From positions 6,328,001 through 6,392,000 of the forward strand of contig NZ_JACHBR010000001.1 in assembly GCF_014200435.1 (NCBI RefSeq): a stretch of 64,000 nucleotides of DNA. The letters are read 5' to 3'. Position numbers and translations under genes: made by a program. This DNA is from Sphaerisporangium krabiense (lineage in GTDB: Bacteria; Actinomycetota; Actinomycetes; Streptosporangiales; Streptosporangiaceae). How positions within the stretch are numbered: the stretch's first letter is position 1; every line of letters starts with the position of its first letter. Shown piece by piece: positions 36,101 to 46,803 of the stretch. The notes below the pieces were generated by a model. It was not told where the DNA came from and searched no databases. It saw nothing but the letters and a program-made list of their open reading frames with translations.

Positions 36101-39100
36101 CCGGCGGTGGCACGCGGCGCGAGCGGGCTGGTGCGGCGCGTGCGCGAGGACCTGCGCGCCTCGCTGCCCGACTACATGGTGCCCACCGCGCTGGTCGTCG
36201 TGGACGCGCTGCCGATGAACGACAACGGCAAGCTCGACGTGCGCGCGCTGCCCGACCCCGAGCCGGTCGCCGCCACGGGCGGGCGCGAGCCGAGCACCCG
36301 CGAAGAACAGGTGCTCTGCCGCCTGTACGCCGAGCTGCTCGGCCTGCCCAAGGTGAGCGCCGAGGACGACTTCTTCGACCTCGGCGGCCACTCGCTGCTC
36401 GCCACCCGCCTGGTCAGCCGCGCCCGCACCGAGCTCGGCGCCGAGCTGGCCATCCGCGACCTGTTCGAGGCCCCGACCCCCGAGGCGCTCGCCGCCCGCG
36501 CGGAGACCGGGCGGCCCGCCCGCCCGGCCGTCGAGCGCGCCGCCGAACGGCCCGAGCGCGTCCCCGCGTCCCCGGCGCAGCGCCGCCTGTGGCTGGCCGA
36601 ACGCCTCAGCGGCGGCGACGCCTACCACTTCCCGCTGGTCTTCCGGCTGCGCGGCGCCCTCGACACGGCCGCGCTGCGGGAGGCGCTCGGCGACGTCGTC
36701 GCCCGGCACGAGGCGCTGCGCACCCGGTTCCCCGAGCACGAGGGCGAGCCGTACCAGCACGTCGTGCCCGCCGCCGAGGCGTGGCCCGGGTTCGCCGTCG
36801 CCGACTGCGCCCCTGAGGACGTCGAGGCCCGGGTCGCCGCCGCCGTGGCGCGCCCGTTCGACCTCGCCGCCGGGCTGCCCGTGCGCGCCGAGGCGCTGCG
36901 GCTCGCGCCGGACGACCACGTGGTGGCCGTCGTCCTGCACCACATCACCACCGACGAATGGTCCGACCGGCCGTTCCTCGCCGACCTCGCCACCGCCTAC
37001 CGGGCGCGCCGCGACGGCCGGGCCCCGGACTGGGCGCCGCTGCCCGTCCAGTACGCCGACTACACCCTGTGGCAGCGCCGCCTGCTCGGCGACCCCGCCG
37101 ACCCCGGCAGCGAGGCCGCGCGGCAGCTCGCCCACTGGACGGCCGCGCTGGCCGGCCTGCCCGAGGAGACGCCGCTGCCCCTCGACCGGCCCCGCCCCGC
37201 CGAGCCCACCGGGCTCGGCGGCACCGTGCGCGCCGAACTGCCCGCCGAGACCGTCCGGGCACTGCGCGCCCTGTCGGCCGAGACCGGCACCAGCATGTTC
37301 ATGCTGTTCCACGCCGCGCTCGCCGTCCTGCTGCACCGCATGGGCGCGGGCACCGACATCGTGGTCGGCTCGCCCATCGCGGGGCGCACCGACAGCGCGC
37401 TGGACGACATGGTCGGCTTCTTCGTCAACACCCTGGTCCTGCGCGCCGACCTGTCCGGCGACCCGCCCTTCACCGAGCTGCTCGCCCGGGTGCGCGAGGC
37501 GGACCTGGCGGCCTTCGAGCACCAGGACCTGCCGTTCGAGCGGCTCGTCGAGGCGCTCAACCCGCCGCGCGTGCCCGGCCGCAACCCGCTCTTCCAGGTG
37601 ATGATGGGCTACCACCACCGTCCCGGCGGCGACCCCGACGTGCTCGGCATGCCCACCGAGTGGCTGCCCGCCCGCATCGGCACCGCCAAGTTCGACCTGG
37701 ACTTCACCTTCGCCGACCACACCGGCGAGGACCGCGTCGTCGTCCTGCTGGAGTACGCCGCCGACCTCGCCGACGAGGAGACCGCCGAGGCCCTGATCGC
37801 GCGCACCGTCGCGCTGCTCGGCCACCTCGCGGCCCACCCCGGGCGGCCGATCGGGCAGGCGCCCGTCCTCACCGCAGAGGAGCGCGCGGCGAGCCTCGGC
37901 GCGTGGCACGGCGCCGAAAGGCCCGTCGAGCGGCGCACCGTGCCCGAGATCTTCGCCGCGGCCGCCCGCGCCCACGGCGACCGGGTCGCGCTGGTCGCGG
38001 GCGGGCGCAGGCTGACGTTCGCCGAACTGGCGGCCGAGGTGAACGGCATCGCCGGCCTGCTGCGCCGGCGTGGCGTCGGCCGGGGCGACCTGGTCGGGCT
38101 CGCCCTTCCCCGTTCCGAGATGGTGCCCGCGATCCTCGGCGTCCTGACGGCCGGAGCCGCCTACCTGCCCCTCGACGCGGGCCTCCCGGCCGAGCGGCTG
38201 GCGTACGTGCTTTCCGACGCCGCCCCCGCGCTGGTCCTGACCACCGACCCCGCTCCGCCGCTCCCCGGTGGTGTGCCGTCACTGGTCCTCGGCGCCCCGG
38301 ACGCTTCCTCGGACCGGACCGTCCCTGCTCACGCCGGGACGCCGCCGCAGGCCGCCGCGTACGTCATCTACACCTCCGGATCCACCGGCACGCCGAAGGG
38401 CGTCGTCGGGACGCACGGCGGGCTGGGCAACCTGTTCGGCGGCCAGTACGAGGACGTCATCGAACCCGCGCGCCGGGCCGCGGGACGCGAGACCCTGCGC
38501 GCCATGCACGCCGCCTCGTTCGGCTTCGACGGCTCCTGGGAGCCGATGCTGTGGCTGCTGGCCGGGCACGAGCTGCACGTCCTGGACGAGGCCACGATGA
38601 CCGACCCCGCCGCGCTGCTCGCCTACCTGGAGGCCGAGCGCCCCGACTACGTCGACCTCACCCCCACCTACGTCGAGGAACTGCTGCACCACGGGTTCCT
38701 CGCGCCCGGAGCGCACCGGCCGGGCGTCATCACCGTCGGCGGCGAGGCGACCTCCGCCGAGCTGTGGGGACGGCTGACCGCGCTGCCCGGCACGGCGGTC
38801 CACGACATGTACGGGCCGACCGAGTGCGCCGTGGACGCCTACGGCTGGCACGCGGACGGCCGGGGCGCGTGGGCGGCGCCGGTGGCCGGCATCCGCGCCC
38901 ACGTGCTCGACGCCGCGCTGCGGCCCGTGCCCCCCGGCGTGCCCGGCGAGCTGTACCTGGCCGGACGCGGACTCGCCCAGGGGTACCTGAACCGTCCGGG
39001 GCTCACCGCGGAGCGGTTCGTCGCCGACCCCTACGGCCCGCCCGGCACCCGCATGTACCGCACCGGCGACCTGGCCCGCCGCCGCGCCGACGGCACCCTC

Positions 39101-42100
39101 GTCTTCCTCGGCCGCGCCGACGACCAGGTCAAGCTGCGCGGCTTCCGCGTCGAGCTCGGCGAGATCGAGGCCGCCCTGCGCGCCCACCCGTCCGTGGCCC
39201 AGGCCGCGGTCACCGTCCGCGAGGACACCCCCGGGGCCCACCGCCTCGTCGCCTACCTGGTCCCCGCCACGACCCCGGCACCGGATAAGGAAGGGGCGCC
39301 GCACGCGACCTCCGAGGCGGCCGCCGGCAGGGCGCTGGACGCGGCGCCGGGAACCGCGTCCGAGGCGGCCCCGGCCGGGGAGCTCGCGCCGGACTCCGCC
39401 GGGCTGCGGGCGCACCTCGCGCGTACGCTGCCCGAGCACATGGTGCCGGCGCTCTACGTGACGGTGGCGGCGCTGCCGAGGTCGGCCGGGGGCAAGCTGG
39501 ACCGGCGTGCCCTGCCCGCCCCGCCGGACTCGGCCGGCGAGGCGCCCGGGCGGCGGCCGAGGGACGCTCGTGAGGAGATCCTCGCCGAGCTGTTCGCGGC
39601 CGTCCTCGGGACCGGGCGCGTCGGCGTCCACGACGACTTCTTCGCGCTCGGCGGCCACTCGCTGCTGGCGATGCGGCTGGTCAGCCGGATCCGCGCCGCC
39701 CTCGGCGCCGAGGTCACCCTGCGCGAGGTGTTCGAGGCGCCCACCGTCGCCCGCCTGGCCCGCAGGCTGGAGCAGGCGCGGGACGGCGGCGGCACGGCGC
39801 TGGCCGCCGTGGCACGGCCCGAGCCGATGCCGCTGTCGTTCGCCCAGCGGCGGCTTTGGGTGCTGTACCGGCTGGAGGGCCCGACCGACACCTACAACAT
39901 CCCCATGGCCTGGCGCCTGACCGGCCCGCTCGACCCGTCCGCGCTGGAGGCCGCGCTGCGCGACCTGGCCGCCCGGCACGAGAGCCTGCGCACGGTCTTC
40001 CCCGAACGCGACGGCCACCCCTACCAGCTCGTCCTTCCCCTCGACCGGCTCGCGGGCGCGCTGGACGTCCGGGAGCCGGAACAGGTCACCGAGGAGGAGC
40101 TGCCCGCCAGGCTGGCCGAGGCCGCCGGTCACCGCTTCGAGCTGGACCACGAGCCGCCGCTGCGCGCCCGGGTGTTCCAGGTCGGGCCGCGGGAGCACGT
40201 GCTGGCGCTCGTCGTCCACCACATCGCCGGCGACGAATGGTCCGACGCGCCGCTGTGGCGCGACCTCGCCACCGCCTACCGGGCCCGGCTGTCGGGGCGG
40301 GCCCCGGACTGGGCGCCGCTGCCCCTGCAGTACGCCGACTACACCCTCTGGCAGCGCGAACGGCTCGGCGACCCCGCCGACCCCGAAAGCCGGCACTCCC
40401 GCGAGATCGCGTACTGGACACGGGCGCTCGCGGGCTTGCCCGAGGAACTGCCGCTGCCGGCGGACCGCCCCCGGCCGTCCGAGAGCGGCCACCGCGGCGG
40501 CGCGGCCGGGTTCACGCTGCCGTCCGGGCTGGAGCCGGACCTGCGCCGCCTGGCCCGCGAGCACGGCGTCAGCATGTTCATGGTCGTCCAGGCCGCCGTG
40601 GCCACGCTGCTGCACCGGCTCGGCGCGGGCGACGACATCCCGATCGGCGCGCCCATCTCCGGCCGCGCCGACGAGCGCCTGGAGGACCTGGTCGGGTTCT
40701 TCATCAACACCCTCGTGCTGCGCACGGACGTGTCCGGCGACCCGACCTTCGCCGAACTGCTCGCCCGGGTCCGCGCGGCCGACCTCGCCGCCTACGAGCA
40801 CCAGGAGGTGCCGTTCGAGCGGCTGGTCGAGGCGCTCAACCCCGCCCGTTCGCTGGCCAGGCACCCGCTGTTCCAGGTGGTGGTCGCCTACCTGACCGGC
40901 GGCGGCGCCACCCCCGCGCTGGCCGGGCTCACCGCACGCCCCGAGCCGCTCGGCCAGGAGTCGGCCAAGTTCGACCTGAGCTTCGACTTCGTCGACCACG
41001 GCGAGGGCCGGGGCATCTCGGGCTGGATCGAGTACAGCGCCGACCTGTTCGACCCCGCCACCGCCGACCTCCTCGCCACCCGCCTGGTCCACGTCCTCAC
41101 CCAGCTCGCCGGCGACCCCGAACGGCCGGTCGGCCGGATCGACCTCCTGGGCGACGAGGAACGCCACACCATCCTCACCACCTGGAGCACCACCCCCCTC
41201 CCCGCGCCCGTGTCCGCCCCCACCCCGGCCACGGGGGGCGTCGCCGTGGCCGAGAACGAGGCCGAGAACGAGGCCGAGAATGAGGCCGTCACGGTCGCGG
41301 GTGGTCCGGCCACGGTTCCCGCGCTGTTCGAGGCGCGGGTCGCGGCCACGCCGGACGCCGTCGCCGTCGTCTGCGGCGCGGTCCGGTGGACGTTCGCCGA
41401 GCTGAACGAACGGGCCAACCGGCTCGCCCGCCTGCTCGCCGCGCACGGCGCGGGCCCCGAGCGCGTCGTCGCCCTGGCGCTGCCACGCTCGGCGGACTTC
41501 ATCACGGCGATCCTGGCCGTGATGAAGTCCGGCGCCGCCTACCTGCCCGTCGATCCCGAGCTCCCTGCCGACCGAGTGCTGGGCATGCTCGGCGACGCCC
41601 GCCCCGTACTCGTCCTGACCACGGGCGACGACGCCGGACCGTCACCGGAGGCCGGATCATCGGGGGAGGCCACGGCCTCGCTGGCACGGCCGGAGGTCTC
41701 CGGGCGTGGTGTGCCGTCGCTGACGGACGCGGGCGTGCCCGTTCTGCGGCTGGACGACCCCGAGACGGCCGCGGCGCTGGCCGCGCTGCCCGGCACCGAT
41801 CCGGACACCGGGCCGCACCCGCTCAACCCCGCCTACGTCATTTACACCTCCGGCTCCACCGGCCGCCCCAAGGGCGTCGTGGTGTGCCATCGCGGGGTCG
41901 TCAACCTGTTCCACAGCCACCGCGCGACGCTGTACGACCCGGCCAAGCGCGCCACCGGCAGGACCGCCCTGCGCGTCGGCCACGCCTGGTCGTTCTCCTT
42001 CGACGCGTCCTGGCAGCCGCAACTGTGGCTGCTCGACGGGCACGCCCTGCACGTCCTGAACGACGAGGAGCGCCGGGACGCCGAGCTGGCCGCCGCGTTC

Positions 42101-44713
42101 GCCCGGCGGGAGGGGCTGGACTTCATCGAGGTCACGCCGTCCTTCTTCGCGCAGATGGCCGAGGCGGGGCTGATCGAGGACGGCGTCTGCCCGCTGGCCG
42201 TGGTGGGCGTCGGCGGCGAGGCGGTGCCCGACTCGCTGTGGCGGCGGCTGGCCGCGCTGCCGGCCACCGAGGCGTTCAACCTGTACGGCCCCACCGAGGC
42301 CACCGTGGACGCCCTGGCCGCCCGGGTCCGCGACAGCGAGCGGCCCCTGGTCGGCCGCCCGGTCTCCGGGGCCCGCGCCTACGTGCTCGACGACCGGCTG
42401 CGTCCGGTGCCGCCCGGCGTGACCGGCGAGCTGTACCTGGCGGGCGAGGGCCTGGCCCGCGGCTACCTCGGCCGTCCCGGCCAGTCGGCGGAACGCTTCG
42501 TCGCCGACCCGTACGGCGCGCCCGGCACGCGCATGTACCGCACGGGCGACCTGGCCCGCTGGACCCGTGACGGGCGCCTGGAGTACGGCGGCCGCGCCGA
42601 CGACCAGGTCAAGATCCGCGGGTTCCGCGTCGAGCCCGCCGAGATCGAGTCCGTCCTCGACCGCCACCCCTCCGTGGCCCAGGCCGTCGTCACCCCCCGC
42701 ACGGACACCCCCGGCCTCACCCGCCTGGTCGCCTACGTCGTCCTCACGAACGACCACTCTCCGGACGACTCCTCACCGGACAATCCGTCTACGGACGGTC
42801 TCTCCCGGGACACTCCCTCGCAGGACACTCCGTCTGGGGACGGTCCTTCGACGGACGGTCCTTCTCCGGACGGCTTCTCTTCCGCGAGTGGACCGGACCC
42901 GGCGGAGCTGCGGGCTTTCATGGCGGCGGCGCTGCCGGACTACATGGTGCCCGCGGCCGTGGTCGTCCTCGACGCGCTGCCGTTGCTGCCCAACGGCAAG
43001 CTCGACCGCAAGGCGCTCCCCGCGCCGGACTTCACGCTCGCCGCGAGCGGCAGGGAACCGTCCGGCGAGGTGGAGCGGGCTCTGGCCGCCGTGTTCACCG
43101 AGGTGCTGGGGCTGCCGCGCATCGGCGCCGACGACGACTTCTTCGCCTGCGGCGGCGACAGCATCGTCGCGATACGCCTGGCCGCGCGGGCCCGGGAGGC
43201 GGGGGTGCGCTTCAGCCCCCGCCAGCTCTTCCTGCACCGCACGGTCGCGGCCCTGGCCGCCGTCGCCGTCGTGACCGGCCCGGGCGGGGCGCCCGCGACC
43301 CACGACGACGGCGCCGGGACCGTCCCCCTGACGCCGATCATGCACGCCGTGCGCGAGCTGGGCGGCCCGATCGGGGGCTTCCACCAGGCGGCGCTCCTGC
43401 GCGCCCCGCGCGACCTGGACGAGGACCGGCTGCGCCGCGTCCTTCAGGCCCTTCTCGACCACCACGACATGCTCCGCGCCCGCCTGGACCGAACCGCCGA
43501 GCGGTGGGTGCTGCGGGTGCCCGCTCGGGGGGCCGTGGACGCGGCGGGCCTGGTGACCAGGGTCGATGTTCGCGATGCCGACGAAGAGGGCCTCCGGGCG
43601 GTCATCGCCGAGCGCGCGCTCGCCACGCGGGCCCGTCTCGACCCGGACGCGGGCGTCATGGTGCGGGCCGTGTGGTTCGACGCGGGGACGGAGCGGCAGG
43701 GACGTCTGCTGCTCACGATCCACCACCTCGCGGTCGACGGCGTCTCGTGGCGCGTCCTGCTGCCCGACCTCGTCTCGGCCTGGCGGGACGTCACCGAGGG
43801 CAGATCTCCGGATCTGCCGCCGGTGGAGACGTCGTTCCGCCGCTGGGCGGAACTGCTCGGCGAGCGCGCCGCCGACCCGGCCCTGCGCGGGGAGCTGCCG
43901 CTGTGGCGGCGGATGCTGGAGGGCGGTTCCCCGCTCCCGGCGCCCCGCCCGCTGGACCCGTCCCGCGACGTGGTCGGGACCGCCCGCTACCTGTCCCGCA
44001 CGCTGCCCGAGGACGTCACGGAGCCGCTGCTCGGCCGCGTCCCGGCCGCGTACGGCGCGACCGTCAACGACGTGCTGCTCACCGCGCTCGCCGTCGCCGT
44101 CGCCGCGTGGCGGCGCCGGCACGCGGACGACGCCGGGCAGGGCGTCCTCGTGGACCTGGAGGGCCACGGCCGCGAGGAGGCGCTGGCGGGCGAGGCGGAC
44201 CTGTCCCGGACGGTCGGCTGGTTCACGAGCGTCGTCCCCGTCCTGCTGGACCCGGGCCCCGGCGTGGACGACGCGCTCGCGGGCGGTCCCGCGCTGGACG
44301 AGGCGCTGGCCCGGGTCAGGGAGCGGCTGGCCTCGCTGCCCACGGCGGGCGTCGGCTACGGCCTGCTGCGCCACCTGGACCCGCAGGCCGGTCCCGAGCT
44401 GGCCCGGCTCGGCGCGCCGGGGATCGAGTTCAACTACCTCGGACGCTTCGGCGGCCTCGACGAGGACGACTGGGCGTACGCGCCGGAGGGCGACGTCGCC
44501 GACCTGGACGCCGACCCGGGCATGCCGCTGTCGCACCCGCTGACGGTCAACGCCCTCACCGAGGACCGCCCCGGCGGCCCGGTGCTCGTCGCCCAGTGGT
44601 CCTTCGCCGGGGAACTGCTGACCGAGGCCGGGATCGAGGACCTGGCGGCCACCTGGTTCCAGGTTCTGCGGGCCCTGGTCACCCGCGCCGCCACCATCGC
44701 CGACGGGCGCTAG
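24170..44713 (+). CDS. Five-module siderophore NRPS with two embedded N-methyltransferases
   Basis: A 6847-residue megasynthase. Order: vestigial C (1-290); A1 with inserted N-methyltransferase (A 300-750, MT 833-1066, A tail to 1370); T1 (GGDSI, ~1412); C2 (HHIVADG ~1625)-A2-T2; C3 (altered RHLLLWDG, ~2820)-A3 with second MT (3631-3854)-T3; C4 (HHITTDEWS, 4257)-A4-T4; C5 (HHIAGDEWS, 5350)-A5-T5; terminal epimerization domain (6384-6847, HHLAVDG at 6518). A2 pocket reads DVWHFSLVDK, the serine code; A3 reads DMENLGLINK, the N5-hydroxyornithine code. A1 (DVWILAATNK), A4 (DGEDTGMVDK) and A5 (DAQEGGLVDK) are unassigned. No thioesterase. GTG at 24170 has GGAGG 11 bases upstream; TTGs at 24152 and 24161 are alternatives. 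Confidence 0.95.
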   Translation: MSGIEEATEYWNRRLSPLPQEAALPADLPYPLSPTGHWQTRVRALAATAPEPVLLAAFVALLHRYGGAEDITVGYEGLPLRVACTGDTTFTDLTRRVETARTESRAHRVPLSTLVDALRPAPMRGGALLFNTAFTTTPASSYSALYTDESGTAGRLIANRSADQTPQGTGPGGVVEAVSRVAWVGSGGVEETDPGGTGAASCGAGSEGGVEGGRADGEGGPAEGGGLDLVLGVAGEEVWVGCRGDLFLEETVERVLGHYATLLADALARPEAPVGELDVLGADERRRVLREWNDTAHDVPLLTWPEMFAAQVRQRPDAVALVFEDTRLTYAELDERANRLAHALIARGAGPERVVALAVPRSAELIVAEVAVLKSGAAYLPVDTDYPADRVAYMLADAAPACLVTTAEVAGDLPEPPPGTRTLVLDAAGTVRELATGPAHDPGEDDRGPLSVLNAAYVIYTSGSTGRPKGVVLSHAGVAKLVATQSERFGVGPDSRVLQFASPSFDVAFWDLCLGLLSGGRLVVVPAELRVPGAPLADYAHANGITFMILPPALLAAMPGDVELPPATLLAGTERVSPELVGRYARGRRMFNAYGPTEATTNSTLGLCDPDTPAGSIVPIGVPDPGTRAYVLDARLRPVPAGVTGELYLGGAGLARGYLGRPGLTAERFVADPFGAPGERLYRTGDLVRWRADGRLDFLGRADSQVKIRGFRVEPGEIESVLRAHPAVDQVAVVVREDRPGDRRLAAYVVPALVPETGSDGPGRVEEWKDLHDLLYAAAGSDDAHESAGGANGAHESARANGVHESAGVAGGVREGSGADVSPSDLAGGICENFAGWNSMYDGLPIPVEEMREWREATVAAIRGLRPRRVLEIGVGSGLILSRVAPGCEAYWGTDLSHQAVDALRAQVAAVPELAGRVELLTRPAHDLAGLPEGFFDTVVINSVAQYFPDAEYLTGVLRQASGLLVPGGRVFVGDVRNLRLLRCLRAAVETRRQATTVGRAGDGRDGQDKDALRTAVERSVAWEGELLLDPDYFATLPGFDADIRVKRGASHNELTRYRYDVVLHPTAARTPENATVGTGGAETGGASRVTTGGSQAGGRPQAALHLPVAPQPADQAAEEVRWADLVGPDAPDGLEALDALDTRLAERAGPLRVVGVPNARLADDLAALYAVEEEGGPALPLTGADPEALHALAARHDRQVAVTWNGHAADGALDALFTPAHHPEAIEKLPTHPHDAPANSNDASADSPDALANSHDSTVPPHVAPGRAPYPHDAPGRTYDGPGHPYDASGRAEEAVGGGVLQGAYRSAGLFAQANRPVPFRDVAVLMKTLRAHAAEWLPEYMVPSAFVPLHRLPVTPSGKLDGAALPVPDPAALSSGRAPRDPREKLLCALYAEVLGVESVTVDDDFFAFGGDSIVAIRLLVRARESGLRLTSRDVFRHRTVAALAQVVERAEGAGIPQPGEEAGGPLLTLAPDEIAELRGEVPIPFEEALPLGPLQQGFFFHSLLDGPAGDVYVVQQALDLRGPVDGTALRRAAQRLLDRHAPLRAFFRRRADGGPVQLIAEHLDLPWREVDLRAEGPAAEERARTVAGEERARRFDLARPPLVRCALVRLTDDRSRLLLTFHHIVADGWSLPILHRELMALYAHPSESPDGPRHDVAEVREMGGAETGLWDRREDAVPLPAVDVAEVREIGGAGTGTRDRRQGAVSLPVPTPYREHLRRLAGADREAARGAWREALSGVEEPARLTGVPAGGAPLRPAQVRVEVSERVTAGLAVVARERGVTLGTIVQVAWGLVLGRLTGRQDVVFGTTVSGRDAEVDGIESMVGLFINTLPTRLRWNPADTLAGLLERFQDEQARLLDHQHLGLAEIQRVAGFAGGGELFDTLVVVENYPSATGLTDPTGTVAVTGHEFHDAVHYPLALIVKPGRRLDLRLKHHAERLDGDAVRALADRLTRVLRAVAESPRDLVARVDPAAPEDLAAATPEGEVVEVPATTLAAAFAAQVARTPDATAVVYEDETLTYRELDARAAALAGRLRGLGAGPGRVVAVAVPRSAGLMVALVGVLKSGAAYLPVDLDYPADRIAYMLADSGADTVVTTAAAAPRLPALATLTPLLLDAPEAGSGALADAPEHALTADAGEADAPGNAAEADVPGNAVDADPDDAAYLIYTSGSTGRPKGVVVTHRAIVNRLAWMQGEYGLRADDRVLQKTPSSFDVSVWEFFWALCEGAAVVLARPDGHRDPAYLAGLIRARRITTMHFVPSMLEAFLAAGEITADPSWAVSLRRVFSSGEALPGPAAARWRDLTGVPLHNLYGPTEAAVDVTYHPCDGRSGEAAVPIGRPVWNTGLRVLDAALRPVPRGVPGELYLTGVQLARGYYARPGLTAERFVADPYGPPGTRMYRTGDLVRVGGDGGVEYLGRTDRQVKLRGNRIEPGEVEAALTARPSVAQAAVAVRGTTLVAYVVPASPRPPATVTGTEDGIAALSGDGTNARTGDGTGEGQGGGIDVRALAAEVAGVLPAAMVPGAYVVLDALPLTPSGKLDRDALPAPEAVRAESRAPRDERERVLTEIFAAVLRLDEAGPDDDFFMLGGDSISSIGVAGRARRAGMELDPRDVFEHRTPAALAVAAAEKARATGPRPRAGTGIVRDEEARTGFGLGEESGTGFGLDEEEVARVRRMAGDVEDVWPLAPLQEGLFFHSTYDQGVLDVYTVHETFDFAAPLDADRLRAAARALLARTPGLRAGFTADGLRSPLQFIVRDLEIPLEEVDLSRLPEAERDARMRALVDEERTRGFDLAAPPLFRMLLVHRGAGLGDRLVVGRHLLLWDGWSAWVFLEELFALYESGGDPAGLPRPGSYRDYLTWLESQDAGEAARAWRGALAGLEEPTLIGGAAGQDLDPVIPESLDADLPAALGERLREVTRGNGLTLNTVLTAAWGLTLAAVTGRGDVVFGTTVAGRPSEVPDVENMIGMFLNTVPARVAFAPEEPVLDLLRRVQRERLALMPYEYFSLGVLQAETGHRRLFDTLFVLRNADTEDRLAELAARHGATAVANVDATHYPVTVIVTPGRRVRVTLAHRPDVVGAGRARALLDRFTATLARLVRDVGAPTGRVDPLLPGERAALEGEDAASRVPVPEQTIADLLAAQAARTPEATALVFGDLSVTYAELDARVNRLARLLLARGAAPEKVVALGLPRSIDMVAALFAVLRTGAAYLPLELDHPADRLVATLDDAGPALLLCASAVSARLTGGVPDGRRIVLDDPAVAEALEGLDAGPVTEADRPAFSLDHPAYVIYTSGSTGRPKGVVTPYRGLTNMQLNHQKEIFAPAVASAGGRGLRVAHTVSFAFDMSWEELLWLVEGHEVHVCDEELRRDARALVAYCQAHRIDVVNVTPTYAHLLIEEGLLEGHRPPLVLLGGEAVSETVWNRLRDTDGTYGYNLYGPTEYTINTLGGGTGDSATPTVGRPIRATRARILDAWLRPVPAGVPGELYIAGVGLARGYLDRPGLTAERFVADPFGEPGERMYRTGDLVRRRADGNLDFLGRTDDQVKIRGHRVEPGEVETALARHPEVAHAAVVARDDPAAPGTRRLVGYLVPAEQEGEERESAEREQIGEWRDIYSDEYERIGTALFAEDFAGWDSSYDGRPIPLEHMREWRERTVERIRELRPRRILEIGVGSGLLLSRLAPDAEAYWATDFAAPVIRKLGAELRGDPALAAKVELRCQAAHDTDGLPRGFFDTVVINSVVQYFPSAGHLAEVIHGAMGLLAPGGALFVGDVRDLRTARAFHTAIQLTRAGDGADPEALRRAVDRSLALEKELLVHPDFFTTLGYGADLRTKRGHHHDELTRHRYDVVLYEGTPDAALGAGQEIAWPAAGVDASGAEPGSGRPGALGRLLRDHGAGPLRVTGVPDARAASEPGSAIAGGVEPEALHALAAEHGHRLLTTPSAEPGHYDAVFVRDAARLTGGLYRPGGGTPPYANAPAVARGASGLVRRVREDLRASLPDYMVPTALVVVDALPMNDNGKLDVRALPDPEPVAATGGREPSTREEQVLCRLYAELLGLPKVSAEDDFFDLGGHSLLATRLVSRARTELGAELAIRDLFEAPTPEALAARAETGRPARPAVERAAERPERVPASPAQRRLWLAERLSGGDAYHFPLVFRLRGALDTAALREALGDVVARHEALRTRFPEHEGEPYQHVVPAAEAWPGFAVADCAPEDVEARVAAAVARPFDLAAGLPVRAEALRLAPDDHVVAVVLHHITTDEWSDRPFLADLATAYRARRDGRAPDWAPLPVQYADYTLWQRRLLGDPADPGSEAARQLAHWTAALAGLPEETPLPLDRPRPAEPTGLGGTVRAELPAETVRALRALSAETGTSMFMLFHAALAVLLHRMGAGTDIVVGSPIAGRTDSALDDMVGFFVNTLVLRADLSGDPPFTELLARVREADLAAFEHQDLPFERLVEALNPPRVPGRNPLFQVMMGYHHRPGGDPDVLGMPTEWLPARIGTAKFDLDFTFADHTGEDRVVVLLEYAADLADEETAEALIARTVALLGHLAAHPGRPIGQAPVLTAEERAASLGAWHGAERPVERRTVPEIFAAAARAHGDRVALVAGGRRLTFAELAAEVNGIAGLLRRRGVGRGDLVGLALPRSEMVPAILGVLTAGAAYLPLDAGLPAERLAYVLSDAAPALVLTTDPAPPLPGGVPSLVLGAPDASSDRTVPAHAGTPPQAAAYVIYTSGSTGTPKGVVGTHGGLGNLFGGQYEDVIEPARRAAGRETLRAMHAASFGFDGSWEPMLWLLAGHELHVLDEATMTDPAALLAYLEAERPDYVDLTPTYVEELLHHGFLAPGAHRPGVITVGGEATSAELWGRLTALPGTAVHDMYGPTECAVDAYGWHADGRGAWAAPVAGIRAHVLDAALRPVPPGVPGELYLAGRGLAQGYLNRPGLTAERFVADPYGPPGTRMYRTGDLARRRADGTLVFLGRADDQVKLRGFRVELGEIEAALRAHPSVAQAAVTVREDTPGAHRLVAYLVPATTPAPDKEGAPHATSEAAAGRALDAAPGTASEAAPAGELAPDSAGLRAHLARTLPEHMVPALYVTVAALPRSAGGKLDRRALPAPPDSAGEAPGRRPRDAREEILAELFAAVLGTGRVGVHDDFFALGGHSLLAMRLVSRIRAALGAEVTLREVFEAPTVARLARRLEQARDGGGTALAAVARPEPMPLSFAQRRLWVLYRLEGPTDTYNIPMAWRLTGPLDPSALEAALRDLAARHESLRTVFPERDGHPYQLVLPLDRLAGALDVREPEQVTEEELPARLAEAAGHRFELDHEPPLRARVFQVGPREHVLALVVHHIAGDEWSDAPLWRDLATAYRARLSGRAPDWAPLPLQYADYTLWQRERLGDPADPESRHSREIAYWTRALAGLPEELPLPADRPRPSESGHRGGAAGFTLPSGLEPDLRRLAREHGVSMFMVVQAAVATLLHRLGAGDDIPIGAPISGRADERLEDLVGFFINTLVLRTDVSGDPTFAELLARVRAADLAAYEHQEVPFERLVEALNPARSLARHPLFQVVVAYLTGGGATPALAGLTARPEPLGQESAKFDLSFDFVDHGEGRGISGWIEYSADLFDPATADLLATRLVHVLTQLAGDPERPVGRIDLLGDEERHTILTTWSTTPLPAPVSAPTPATGGVAVAENEAENEAENEAVTVAGGPATVPALFEARVAATPDAVAVVCGAVRWTFAELNERANRLARLLAAHGAGPERVVALALPRSADFITAILAVMKSGAAYLPVDPELPADRVLGMLGDARPVLVLTTGDDAGPSPEAGSSGEATASLARPEVSGRGVPSLTDAGVPVLRLDDPETAAALAALPGTDPDTGPHPLNPAYVIYTSGSTGRPKGVVVCHRGVVNLFHSHRATLYDPAKRATGRTALRVGHAWSFSFDASWQPQLWLLDGHALHVLNDEERRDAELAAAFARREGLDFIEVTPSFFAQMAEAGLIEDGVCPLAVVGVGGEAVPDSLWRRLAALPATEAFNLYGPTEATVDALAARVRDSERPLVGRPVSGARAYVLDDRLRPVPPGVTGELYLAGEGLARGYLGRPGQSAERFVADPYGAPGTRMYRTGDLARWTRDGRLEYGGRADDQVKIRGFRVEPAEIESVLDRHPSVAQAVVTPRTDTPGLTRLVAYVVLTNDHSPDDSSPDNPSTDGLSRDTPSQDTPSGDGPSTDGPSPDGFSSASGPDPAELRAFMAAALPDYMVPAAVVVLDALPLLPNGKLDRKALPAPDFTLAASGREPSGEVERALAAVFTEVLGLPRIGADDDFFACGGDSIVAIRLAARAREAGVRFSPRQLFLHRTVAALAAVAVVTGPGGAPATHDDGAGTVPLTPIMHAVRELGGPIGGFHQAALLRAPRDLDEDRLRRVLQALLDHHDMLRARLDRTAERWVLRVPARGAVDAAGLVTRVDVRDADEEGLRAVIAERALATRARLDPDAGVMVRAVWFDAGTERQGRLLLTIHHLAVDGVSWRVLLPDLVSAWRDVTEGRSPDLPPVETSFRRWAELLGERAADPALRGELPLWRRMLEGGSPLPAPRPLDPSRDVVGTARYLSRTLPEDVTEPLLGRVPAAYGATVNDVLLTALAVAVAAWRRRHADDAGQGVLVDLEGHGREEALAGEADLSRTVGWFTSVVPVLLDPGPGVDDALAGGPALDEALARVRERLASLPTAGVGYGLLRHLDPQAGPELARLGAPGIEFNYLGRFGGLDEDDWAYAPEGDVADLDADPGMPLSHPLTVNALTEDRPGGPVLVAQWSFAGELLTEAGIEDLAATWFQVLRALVTRAATIADGR
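26516..26612 (+). repeat. Imperfect HESAG/ANG repeats in NRPS linker
   Basis: The A1-to-methyltransferase linker encodes three imperfect copies of (A/V)HESAG..(A)NG. Positions correspond to residues about 783-815. Low-complexity, Ala/Gly-rich, probably an expansion by slippage. Confidence 0.6.
27976..28047 (+). repeat. Imperfect PYxHDAPGR repeats in NRPS linker
   Basis: The segment after the first methyltransferase encodes variants of (P/T)Y(P)xD(A/G)(P/S)GR at least three times ([23 protein letters not shown]), preceded by Asn/Asp/Ser-rich sequence. It separates the methyltransferase from the A1 C-terminal subdomain. Confidence 0.6.
29141..29308 (+). repeat. 84-bp tandem duplication inside condensation domain C2
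   Basis: Two adjacent copies (29141-29224 and 29225-29308) each encode a 28-residue unit starting DVAEVRE(M/I)GGA and continuing to DRR..AV.LP. They lie between the HHIVADG active site and the [10 protein letters not shown] segment of C2, a surface loop in condensation domains. The second copy has diverged, so the event is not recent. Confidence 0.85.
41252..41287 (+). repeat. 12-bp triplicate (ENEA) in C5-A5 linker
   Basis: Three near-identical 12-bp units encode [12 protein letters not shown] in the linker before adenylation domain A5. Acidic, flexible spacer. Confidence 0.9.
42755..42888 (+). repeat. Short Ser/Pro/Asp repeats in A5 linker
   Basis: Repeats of the form (S/T)(P/T)DxxS, with units such as [12 protein letters not shown], occupy about 45 residues just before the C-terminal subdomain of A5. 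A slippage-type expansion in a place tolerant of length change. Confidence 0.75.
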
Positions 44714-44771
44714 CCCGGCACATCACGACCACTCGCCCGTCAACCGCACATCACATTCAGAGGAGACGACA

Positions 44772-44981
44772 GTGACCAACCCCTTCGAGAACGCCGACGG
44801 CGTCTACTCCGTGCTCGTCAACGACGAGGGGCAGTACAGCCTGTGGCCGGAGTTCGCGGAGGTCCCCGCGGGCTGGACGGTCGCCCACGGCCCGGGCACC
44901 CGCCAGGAGTGCCTGGACCACATCGAGTCGGTCTGGACCGACATGCGCCCGAACAGCCTCATCGACCACATGACGACCTGA
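44772..44981 (+). CDS. MbtH-family NRPS activator
   Basis: A 69-residue MbtH-like protein, the usual family length. Conserved features are NPFEN near the start, [24 protein letters not shown] with the family tryptophans, and a C-terminal [17 protein letters not shown]. These proteins bind adenylation domains and are often needed for their folding or activity. The GTG at 44772 has GAGGAG 7 bases upstream. It lies 58 bp after the NRPS stop, almost certainly in the same transcript, and probably serves some or all of the five A domains. Confidence 0.97.
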   Translation: MTNPFENADGVYSVLVNDEGQYSLWPEFAEVPAGWTVAHGPGTRQECLDHIESVWTDMRPNSLIDHMTT

Positions 44982-45293
44982 CCGCGCCCCGCCTCCGCGA
45001 AGCCCCGCCGCGCCGTCGCTTCACGCCTGTCGGCGCAGGTGGTCGATGTGGGCGAGCACGTGCGGGGATTCCCCGACGCTCGCCCGGACCAGGGACGGAC
45101 CTCGGCCCGCTCGACGAAGCCGTCCGGGTCTTGGCCGTCATGCCGCGGGGGACGGTGTACGGGCCTTGGGCCGCTCGAGGTGGGCCCGCGGCGGCGGCTC
45201 GGTGACGGATCGGGACAATGGAGGCGAAAGGCCTGGTGGTGGGGACGGTGGTCCGGACCTGCCGGAGAGCGTTGAGCGAAGTCGGCTTTGCCC
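44982..45293. other. Non-coding gap with possible gene remnant
   Basis: About 312 bases without a supportable gene. On the minus strand two adjacent frames read like one broken C-terminus: DGFVERAEVRP in one frame and then SLVRASVGESPHVLAHIDHL to a TGA at 45021-45023 in another. This may be a decayed gene end; the family is not recognised. No iron box or operator is evident, though the region must contain the promoter of the MFS gene. Confidence 0.3.
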
Positions 45294-46784
45294 ATGCCAT
45301 ATCGCTTTGCCAGGAAAAGACGCGGGCCTCTGCGGAAGGCCGCGCGATGGGGGCTGGCGCGGCTCTACGCCGCGCTGGGCGGTCCGGCGCGCGCCGAGGT
45401 GATCGTCATCCTCGCCTGCGTGCTGGCCCTCGACGCCGCCGACAAGGGGACGATCGGCGCGCTGGCCCCCGAGTTGGAGCAGGACCTGCACGTCGGCAAC
45501 ACCGAGATCGGCGCGCTCGTCGCGACCTCCTCCGGTGTCGGGGCGCTGGCGGCCGTGCCCGTCGGCATGCTGACCGACCGGGTGAACCGGGTCCGGCTGC
45601 TCGCGGGCAGCATCGTCCTGTGGAGCGCGGCCATGGTGGCGGGCGCGCTGGCCGGGTCGTTCTCGACGCTGCTGATGTCGCGCGTGGCGCTCGGCGCGGT
45701 GACCGCCACCGCGGGGCCGACGTTGGCCTCCCTGATCGGCGACTACTTCCCCGTCGCCGAACGGGGCCGCGTCTACGGGTTCATCCTCGCGGGGGAGACG
45801 CTCGGCGCCGGGTTCGGGCTGATCCTGGTGGGCGACCTCGGCGACCTGCTGTCGTGGCGCTGGTCCTTCGGCCTTCTCGCGCTGATCGCGCTGGCCCTGC
45901 TCTTCGTCGTGGTCCGGCGGCTGCGCGAACCGGCGCGCGGCGGCCGCGACCGGATGCCGGCCCTGGGCGGGAGGCACGGCGTGCGTCCTCAACCGGAGGC
46001 GACGGCGCGCCGGCAGATCCGGCGCCGGGGGGTGGCCCCCGACCCCGCCTTGGTCCTGCGCGAGGATCCGACGACCATGTCGCTGCGCGCGGCGGTGATC
46101 TACGTCCTGCGGATCCCGACCAACCGGCTGATGATCATCGCCTCCGTCGTCGGGTACTTCTTCTTCGCCGGGCTGCGCACGTTCGCGGTCGAGTTCGTGT
46201 CCGACCACTTCGGGCTGACCAAGATCCAGGTGAGCGGGCTGCTGCCGCTCGTGGGGGCCGGCGCGTTGCTCGGGGTGCTGACCGGAGGACGGCTGGCCGA
46301 CCGGCTGGTGCGCCGCGGGCATGTGGAGGCCCGGGTAGGCGTGCCCGCGACGGCCTACCTCGTCTCGGCCGTGCTGTTCCTGCCCGCGCTCGTGACCACG
46401 TCGACGGAGAAGGCGCTCCCGTTGTTCACCGCGGCGGCGTTCTGCCTGGCGGCGGCCAACCCGCCGCTGGACGCGGCGCGTCTCGACGTGGTCCACCACC
46501 GGCTCTGGGGCCGGGCGGAGAGCGTGCGCACGGCGTTGCGGATGTCGGCGGAGGCCGGCGCGCCGGTGATCTTCGGGATGCTGGCGGACTCGCTCAGCCA
46601 CGGGGGCAGGGCGGACGGCCTGGAGTACACCTTCCTGCTCATGTTGATCCCCTTGGCGGCCAACGGCGCCATCCTGCTGTGGGCCCGGCGTTCCTACCCG
46701 GAGGACGTCGCGGCGGCCGTCGTCTCCGAGGAGAACACGCGGCTTCGCGGCCCGGCCTCCGGTGGGGCGCGGGGGCGCCCGTAG
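45294..46784 (+). CDS. MFS transporter, putative siderophore exporter
   Basis: A 496-residue major facilitator with about 12 helices. The first helix contains LACVLALDAADKGTIGALAPELE, and the helix 2-3 loop carries the MFS motif A-like GMLTDRVNRVRLLAG. A long cytoplasmic loop (residues about 205-260, Arg-rich) separates the two halves, and the second half repeats a motif A-like GGRLADRLVRRG. Position just after mbtH suggests export of the siderophore, though it could be unrelated. No strong ribosome-binding site precedes ATG 45294; TTG 45288 is in frame. No iron box is seen directly upstream. Confidence 0.82.
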   Translation: MPYRFARKRRGPLRKAARWGLARLYAALGGPARAEVIVILACVLALDAADKGTIGALAPELEQDLHVGNTEIGALVATSSGVGALAAVPVGMLTDRVNRVRLLAGSIVLWSAAMVAGALAGSFSTLLMSRVALGAVTATAGPTLASLIGDYFPVAERGRVYGFILAGETLGAGFGLILVGDLGDLLSWRWSFGLLALIALALLFVVVRRLREPARGGRDRMPALGGRHGVRPQPEATARRQIRRRGVAPDPALVLREDPTTMSLRAAVIYVLRIPTNRLMIIASVVGYFFFAGLRTFAVEFVSDHFGLTKIQVSGLLPLVGAGALLGVLTGGRLADRLVRRGHVEARVGVPATAYLVSAVLFLPALVTTSTEKALPLFTAAAFCLAAANPPLDAARLDVVHHRLWGRAESVRTALRMSAEAGAPVIFGMLADSLSHGGRADGLEYTFLLMLIPLAANGAILLWARRSYPEDVAAAVVSEENTRLRGPASGGARGRP

Positions 46785-46803
46785 CGGGAGGGCCGGGCAC
46801 GGC

